Shown: positions 58,700-64,000 of the stretch, in pieces
Layout: each line of letters opens with the position of its first letter
Position numbering within the stretch: the stretch's first letter is position 1
Source: Polyodon spathula
Taxonomy: Eukaryota > Chordata > Actinopteri > Acipenseriformes > Polyodontidae
Reading direction: 5' to 3'
Length of the DNA stretch: 64,000 nucleotides
Assembly: GCF_017654505.1 (NCBI RefSeq)
Contig: NC_054534.1
Location: 48,372,788 to 48,436,787 of the forward strand
Translations under genes and position numbers: made by a program
Notes under the pieces: generated by a model
Database searches by the model: none
What the model was told of the DNA's origin: nothing
What the model saw: only the letters and a program-made list of their open reading frames with translations

Positions 58700-60300
58700 A
58701 TAAAGAACATTAGGTTATTTCCATAACCCTGGTTCCCAGAAAAAAAACAACCATTACCGAATGATAAGAGCCCTGTAGAGTGGGACCCATAGCAGACAAA
58801 CAGCTGGTTGGACTGTCTATCCAGGTAACAGCGCAGAGCCCGAACTGGGCAAAGCATGTGTTGTCTACGGTCCTCCTCTGACTCATGTGGGGGAGGTCTG
58901 AAAGTTCCAAAACCACTGGTTGGTTAATATGGAATGATAACCCTTTTGCAAAAAGGCTGGATTTGTTCTTGACGTTACCCACGAGTCATTTCTTGTGAAA
59001 GCCATACATGTACCATCGATGGACGGCGCATGAAGTTCACTTACTCGTCTGGCAGACATAATGGCTATTAAAAACGCCACCTTCAGGGAAACAGGGCACA
59101 GTTCTGCTGAACCCATTGGCTCAAATGGGGGGCCTGTTAGGACCCACAGTACCCGTTCTAGATCCCACTTGGGGACTATACTTTTCATGAGTCAAACAGG
59201 TGTTGTAAGAAGGTGTCACAAAGATGGCTGCAGTGGGTGACGTCAGACCAGAAACCAGGAACCAGGAAATAAACAACAGAGGTGGAGTTTGGTGAAGCTG
59301 AGTGAATGGTCTCACTCAGCATTTAATAGTGAACAGACAGACAGAAAATAAAAGGTTGTAAGACAAACAAGATACAGGACACGGCAAACAAGGTGAGCTG
59401 ATATTTTAACTAGCTATTATTATTACCTCTGTCTCCAATCCCGTTCTCCACTCACCGAACACACAACTCAGAGTGAGTGAAAACATACTGATTTTATGCA
59501 GCTGTACCGAGACTCTTTTGCTAATCAATCATTCAATTGGAGTCATGGTAAAACTGCACGTGAATTAATAAAGTGCAATTCCCCGTGCTCACCTATTATT
59601 ACTTTTTACTTGCACGTGAAATGCTGTGCAATCCTCGTGCCTAAATACAAATATACATTTTAAACACTTGTGTTACACAGACCTGTTTATATCCTGTGTA
59701 TCAATGACTATACACCAACATTAACACACAACATACAACACAAAATACACACAGGGGCTGGCACTTTGCCACAAAAGGTTAATATCGTCTCAATGGGGCA
59801 GGGCACCAGATAGTGACCTTCGGCAATGCACCAGTCTTGGAAAACTTTCAATTTCTAGGAGTACGGGGCTCTAGTGCTCGGCGCCCTAGCAGACTGTAGT
59901 GTTTCTACCACTGCATCTGGCAAACCACGTCTGAATAGACAGCTCTGTGCAACGGCCAGACCCAGAGTTGGAGCTGGACTGGGTTTGGGTGCCATAATAG
60001 CCCATCCACTTGGCTCAGGAAGTCCTTGCATAGCAGGAGCTGCCATGGTTGAGACAACATGTCGGAGAGGATGGAAAACCAGGGGTGCCTCGGCCATCTG
60101 GGTGCCACCTGCAATTTAAGTAGGGTATCCAGCATTGTTTGCTGAGCCCTCGCAGTCTCCGCCAGCTCTTCAAAGCGCCTCGGCGGTGACCATCCCGCTT
60201 CCCAAGAGGCGTCTACGCCTCTGCACCAGTGGTGGAGAAGGGGAGGGTGACTGAAGAGTTTGGGGGAGCTCCTTGGTCACTGCGGCGGTGGGGGGGGGGT
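58700..60300 (-). mobile_element. DIRS-type retrotransposon fragment, split by an LTR
   Basis: Minus strand. The terminal repeat motif CATAACCCTGGTTCCC lies at 58719. The recombinase region follows at 58857-59188: SLKVAFLIAIMSARRVSELH, then LCPVRALRCYLDRQSNQLFV. A solo LTR (59214-59773) interrupts it, and the sequence resumes with LSQVDGLLWHPNPVQLQLWV at about 60040, the stretch after RNase H. The end near 60300 is a junction with unrelated DNA. The RT and gag regions are missing or decayed. Confidence 0.8.
59214..59773 (-). mobile_element. Solo gypsy LTR inside DIRS fragment, 560 bp
   Basis: Begins TGTCACAAAG and ends TTTGCCACA. Flanks GAAGG (59209-59213) and AAAGG (59774-59778) form a 4-of-5 target duplication. 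Aligns with the LTR at 45746-46350. The DIRS sequence continues on both sides, so the LTR is the younger insert. Confidence 0.82.
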
Positions 60301-60766
60301 GTCCTAGAAGACCTTTGCGAAGAAAACGGCAACATCAGCAAATTATGACTATACGTAATTATTATGAAAAATCATATTTTCTGAGCACTGTCCCTTCGGC
60401 AAAATAAAACAGCGTTCAAAAGGTTTATTTCCTAGTTCATAAAAATGTAATGTTAAAATGAATTTTTCAAAACTTGGACCACGATGTTCCCTTTGTTTCT
60501 TCTAATAAAGTAATTGTGGCGCTGACTGTACTTCACCAAGATGGCCGACACTGACTTCAGTCGAGGCAGCCTAAGCACGTATTTAGGGTCACGTTTTTAA
60601 TTATTTTGACCGTTAGGACGCGCATCCTGTTTGTATTTTGCACTTCCTATGAATAACACCGCCTCTGATGGTATAGGTTGCTGTGTGTTTAGATGCTGTG
60701 TGAATGACTTTATAATATTATGAATTGCTGCGGTGTGCAGAAGTAAATTACAAATCTTCGGAAACC
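60301..60766 (+). promoter_or_regulatory. INTS10 promoter and 5' UTR region
   Basis: Sequence between the DIRS fragment and the INTS10 start codon. A YY1-type motif (CCAAGATGGCCGAC, 60536-60549) is placed about 220 bases before the ATG. YY1 sites near transcription starts are common in housekeeping genes. No TATA box is evident. The transcription start itself cannot be fixed. Confidence 0.5.
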
Positions 60767-60895
60767 ATGTCGGCACAGGGGGATTGTGAATTTCTGGTGA
60801 AAAGAGCCAGAGAGCTAGTGAATGAAGATCCGTGGGCTGCCAAAGCCTGGCTCATCACAGCGCGCACGCTGTATCCATCTGATTTTAACATTCAG
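60767..60895 (+). CDS. INTS10: INTS10 coding exon 1 (Integrator complex subunit 10)
   Basis: INTS10 is a nuclear protein of the Integrator complex, which cleaves nascent RNA and attenuates RNA polymerase II transcription; it belongs to an arm module with INTS13 and INTS14. The 43 codons start [20 protein letters not shown] and continue [20 protein letters not shown], closely matching the vertebrate INTS10 N-terminus. The ATG at 60767 has A at -3 (AACCATGT) and is preferred over an in-frame upstream TTG frame. The exon ends CAG at 60895, followed by GTAATG, a good donor in phase 0. The remaining exons (expected to continue YEMYT-like) were not found to the window end, so the gene is partial only because of the window edge. 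Confidence 0.93.
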
Positions 60896-61275
60896 GTAAT
60901 GACTGGAATTATTATATACGCTAAAAGTATCATATTAAATAACACATGTTCAGATTGCAGATTCATAGTGTGTGACAGACTAATCCCTGACCCGGAAATC
61001 GAAAAAAAATATTTATGAAAAAATATGCTAGGGTAATTCCATGACAAATCACCCAAAAAACAACAACAAAAAAACACATTGTTATACCATTACATAAAAT
61101 TTTGACTAATAATGGAAAAAGTCACACAACTATATTACACTTTTTTTCTTTTAAAATGTTGGATTTAAAACCCGCTAATTGTAGTTTCTTCTGGATTCTT
61201 AAGCGAGACTTGGAAATTGAACACTGCATAGCGTGTACCTAAGGGCTATCCAACATTTCTCACGATTCTCTAGAC
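60896..61275 (+). other. INTS10 intron 1, first part
   Basis: Begins GTAATG (splice donor). Nothing else recognised before the hAT insert. Confidence 0.7.
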
Positions 61276-62658
61276 CAGGGGTTCCCAAAGTTTTGGTGAT
61301 GGAGGGCCAATTTCCGGAGGTTGCATGGGATATTGGGGGCCGCACAAGAAAATGTACCACTCATGAAACCGAAATGTGTCCCAAATCATATCTTTTTTTA
61401 TTTCCTATACATTTGTGTATTTAAATTAGGAATGTTATTACCACTGCAACACCAGCAGCTTTGAAATGTATTTGTATGTTATCCTTGGTGCCACAACAGG
61501 CTTGGGTTTGAGCACCAATATCATGCTGTCACCTCTTACGTTGTCCTGGTCACAACAATTAAATAGATAATACCAAAATAGGTCCTCTTCAAACTATATC
61601 AATTAAGCTCTTTTCTTCAGTAGTGAGGCAGAATGCATCTAGACTTGTACGTCACTAAGAGCTGAATGTATGTACAGTGAACTCTGCTTAATTTGAATCT
61701 CTGGGGACCATACAAATAGTTTGAGATGTGCAAAGTTCGAATTAAACAATTTATGTAAATTGCCCCATGGTGTGGACATTTAGAGCTATTTCCATAGTAA
61801 ATGTGCAGAAATAAAACATGTTGCTGTATTTCAGCTTGATGTTATTTATTTGTTCTTTATGAAATCAACGAAATAATAATCACAAATTTGTATTTAAACT
61901 GCAGCATTAATTATTCATAAATTATCTGCCATTACATTGACGCTTTTTATGCAATTACATACAATTGCTACTTGACATCTTACTATCTTAGCTATTGTAC
62001 TGTAGCCTAACTAGTCTTATTCAGAAAAGAAATGTAACAGTAACAATTTTAAACTGTAGCTGGGTACTGTTACTACAGTAGTACTTTCCCCAACAAAAGA
62101 TCCAAGTTGAACACCAAAACTACAATACTGTACAAATAACATTTTCCCAATGTAGTTGAAGCTGAATAGTTTTGTTCTTAAAATAATCAAATCTACAACA
62201 GAAAAAGTGCCTGTATTTTGCACCGTAACGTTTTGCAGTCGCTCTGTTAACATTACAGAAGCTAGCGAGCTACTTGAGCTGCATAATCTAACGCTATTTG
62301 GATTGGACCGTCACGTCTTGATAGTACAGTCATTCAGCATCTTCCCCCATCGAAAGCGATACGAGACGACAAAGTACTAATGTTGAGAAAAGTAGAAGCG
62401 CTTTTTCTTAGGCAGTTCCATGTTTTTTTTTTTTTTCCCCTTCAGCACGGCATATCTACTATGCACTATAGGCGTTGTTATTTTTTTTCAAGGGACAGTG
62501 CACATATAATGACTGTAACAACTTAATAAAATTGACTTGAGAGGGTCCAGATTTGATCCAAAACATTTAAAAAAAAAAAAAAGTCTTTGATTGCTGTGTG
62601 TTATTCATTCCCCCCCCCCCCCCCCCCCATTACTTGCACAATTTTTTACGAACCCTGG
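61276..62658. mobile_element. Nonautonomous hAT transposon, complete, 1383 bp
   Basis: Left end CAGGGGTTCCC; right end CGAACCCTGG is its diverged inverse. CTCTAGAC occurs exactly on both sides (61268-61275 and 62659-62666), the 8-bp target duplication expected for hAT. The interior is AT-rich, has a C run (62609-62628) near the right end and shows no transposase motifs. It sits in INTS10 intron 1. Confidence 0.88.
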
Positions 62659-62666
62659 CTCTAGAC

Positions 62667-64000
62667 AGATAGTGCCCTGTATTCCCACATGGGTGCATGG
62701 ATTTAATAAATAAACCAGTCTCCAAATTCTTGAGAGGTTTTCACTCATTCCAATCCAAAGTATATCTGCATAGACACTAAAAACAAAATTCCCTTTCTAT
62801 AAGAAACAGTATCTTCTTTCCCAGCTTTCACCTGAGTCATCCCAGGAGATTATCACAACAGTTTCTGATGCACTAGTAGTGAGGGGAGAGGATTGAGCTT
62901 GATGTGAATCTGTGTAGTCGTGGTGTGCCCTTAATGGCCAATGTTAACTTGAACATGTGTTGTAGGTTTTCAGTAGTGAACATGATCTTTTTCAGAGACA
63001 AAGATGAAGGTGGTGCAGTGGAAGGCAGTCTTGCACAATGGAAACATATCCTCAGACAAAGGTTCAAGTTAGGGTTGACCGGTAAAGTGATTGTAGTTAA
63101 CAAAATAATTCCTCTTCCATTCATTATATACTGTAGGTCTCAAATGTTCAATTTTGAAAGAAACATGTGTTATTATAAAGCATGACATCCTGTACTACTC
63201 TCTTGGTTAAAGCCATGCTTTCAGCTAGTTTTGCACTTGCTTGGTCATTATACCTAGAAGTTGAACTTCAGCTGCTTCTTTCCTGTCTTTATCCAACAAT
63301 ATTTGACCCAGAAGATACTGCTGATGTGAAATGACCCAGGAAGTCCAAGTGTGGCAGATTTCCTGAGAATAGCATGGAAACTGAGACATCATGTGTTAAA
63401 ATAAAAATACACTGTACATATTTTACTGGCAGCAGTTTTTTTTTTTTTTTTTTTTTTTTGAGAACTGAACATTTGAGATCTAGGTAGCTAGTGAATCAAA
63501 ATAGATATGATTTATGTCAATATTTTGTTAACTACAATCACTTTATGTGCACACTATCTGCACAGATTTAAGGCTGAAGCGATGTAACAATGCATTGTAT
63601 CGTTTGACAACTATCAATAGTCAAGCCTGTGTATCATTTTTGTTCAAAAGGTTTAAGCAAAGGAAAGCTTTTATTTTTCAGGTCTGACTCACTGAATCTG
63701 CATGTGATTGAGCTCACCTTCTCCCCCTGCCCTGCCCCCTGTGAGTGTTTACTGATGGAACAGATCCAGTATATATAGGAATATTGTAGGTTATATTTAG
63801 GACTTCTGTTTTTCAGGTTTTATGAATTGTATTTTTCAGTCCTTTTTATCTATTTTTGAGTTTTATATATCGCTTTTTTGGGGGCTTTTGTTTTTGATAT
63901 ACTGTATGAAATTGAGTGTTTTTGGTTACATTCTAAAATGCTTGAGGAACTCAACAGTACTTGCACACTTAACTTGTACCTTCTTTCCTTTGCTGTCTTC
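62667..64000 (+). other. INTS10 intron 1, continued
   Basis: No exon recognised. Contains the inverted repeat at 63081-63546 and a T tract at 63436-63459. The expected second INTS10 exon was looked for and not seen. Confidence 0.6.
63081..63546. repeat. Inverted repeat, possible short nonautonomous element
   Basis: AAAGTGATTGTAGTTAACAA at 63084 and its inverse at 63523-63542 form the outer pair. A second pair, GTCTCAAATGTTCA at 63136 and its inverse near 63466-63481, lies inside. Total length about 465 bp with gaps in the arms. No clear target duplication, so the transposon status is unproven. Confidence 0.6.

Noticed and set aside
62904..63185. Possible second INTS10 exon
   Set aside because: The 93-codon frame does not resemble the expected continuation of INTS10 and overlaps the inverted repeat at 63081.

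Overview
This is a repeat-saturated vertebrate nuclear window, most likely from a ray-finned fish. The fish-type mix of Tc1/mariner elements, DIRS, Ty3/gypsy, CR1-like, L2-like, Tx1-like and R2-type retroelements, plus the particular CR1-like family with its TTATGTTC-type 3' tail, would suit a non-teleost lineage such as sturgeon or paddlefish. That lineage call is an inference, not a proof. No bacterial, phage, CRISPR or operon features are present.

Two host genes can be named with confidence. At 21826-22713 (+) is an intact single-coding-exon SLC25A51 (mitochondrial NAD+ carrier), with a splice acceptor just upstream and a polyadenylation signal about 280 bases downstream. At 60767-60895 (+) is coding exon 1 of INTS10 (Integrator subunit 10), ending in a clean GT donor. 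The rest of that gene lies beyond the right edge, so 60896-64000 is intron 1. A third possible exon (31642-31840, minus) has 65 clean codons and a stop but I do not recognise the protein.

Layout. 1-6 kb: a large foldback element and a decayed hAT 5' end. 6-15 kb: a train of at least six broken Tc1/mariner elements joined by TA-rich microsatellites. 15.4-19 kb: a DIRS-type tyrosine-recombinase retrotransposon. 19.5-21 kb: a CR1-like LINE. 21-23 kb: SLC25A51. 24-31.6 kb: three more Tc1 elements, one carrying two oppositely oriented CR1-like fragments and one split by an LTR. 31.6-36.3 kb: unknown exon, a 32-bp minisatellite, a solo LTR, and a gypsy integrase remnant between inverted LTR-like pieces. 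36.9-39.6 kb: a tRNA-type SINE, a long-TIR MITE and gypsy RT/RNase H. 40-50 kb: Tc1 fragments, gypsy pieces sharing the same CR1 junction in opposite orientation, and solo LTRs. 50-58 kb: L2-like LINE, R2-type LINE with a restriction-like endonuclease motif, a gypsy 3' region with an expanded 27-bp coding minisatellite, and a Tx1-like LINE. 58.7-60.3 kb: a second DIRS fragment split by a solo LTR. 60.5-64 kb: INTS10 promoter, exon 1 and an intron holding a complete nonautonomous hAT with a perfect 8-bp target duplication.

The genes do not form a pathway together. They are ordinary host genes in a graveyard of mobile elements. I did not find a new multi-gene system. The most informative signals are the nested insertions, foldbacks and repeat expansions, which give a relative history of the locus. 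Almost all mobile-element coding regions are frameshifted or truncated, so none here looks able to move on its own. Element boundaries are read by eye and may be off by tens of bases unless a target duplication or terminal repeat is cited.
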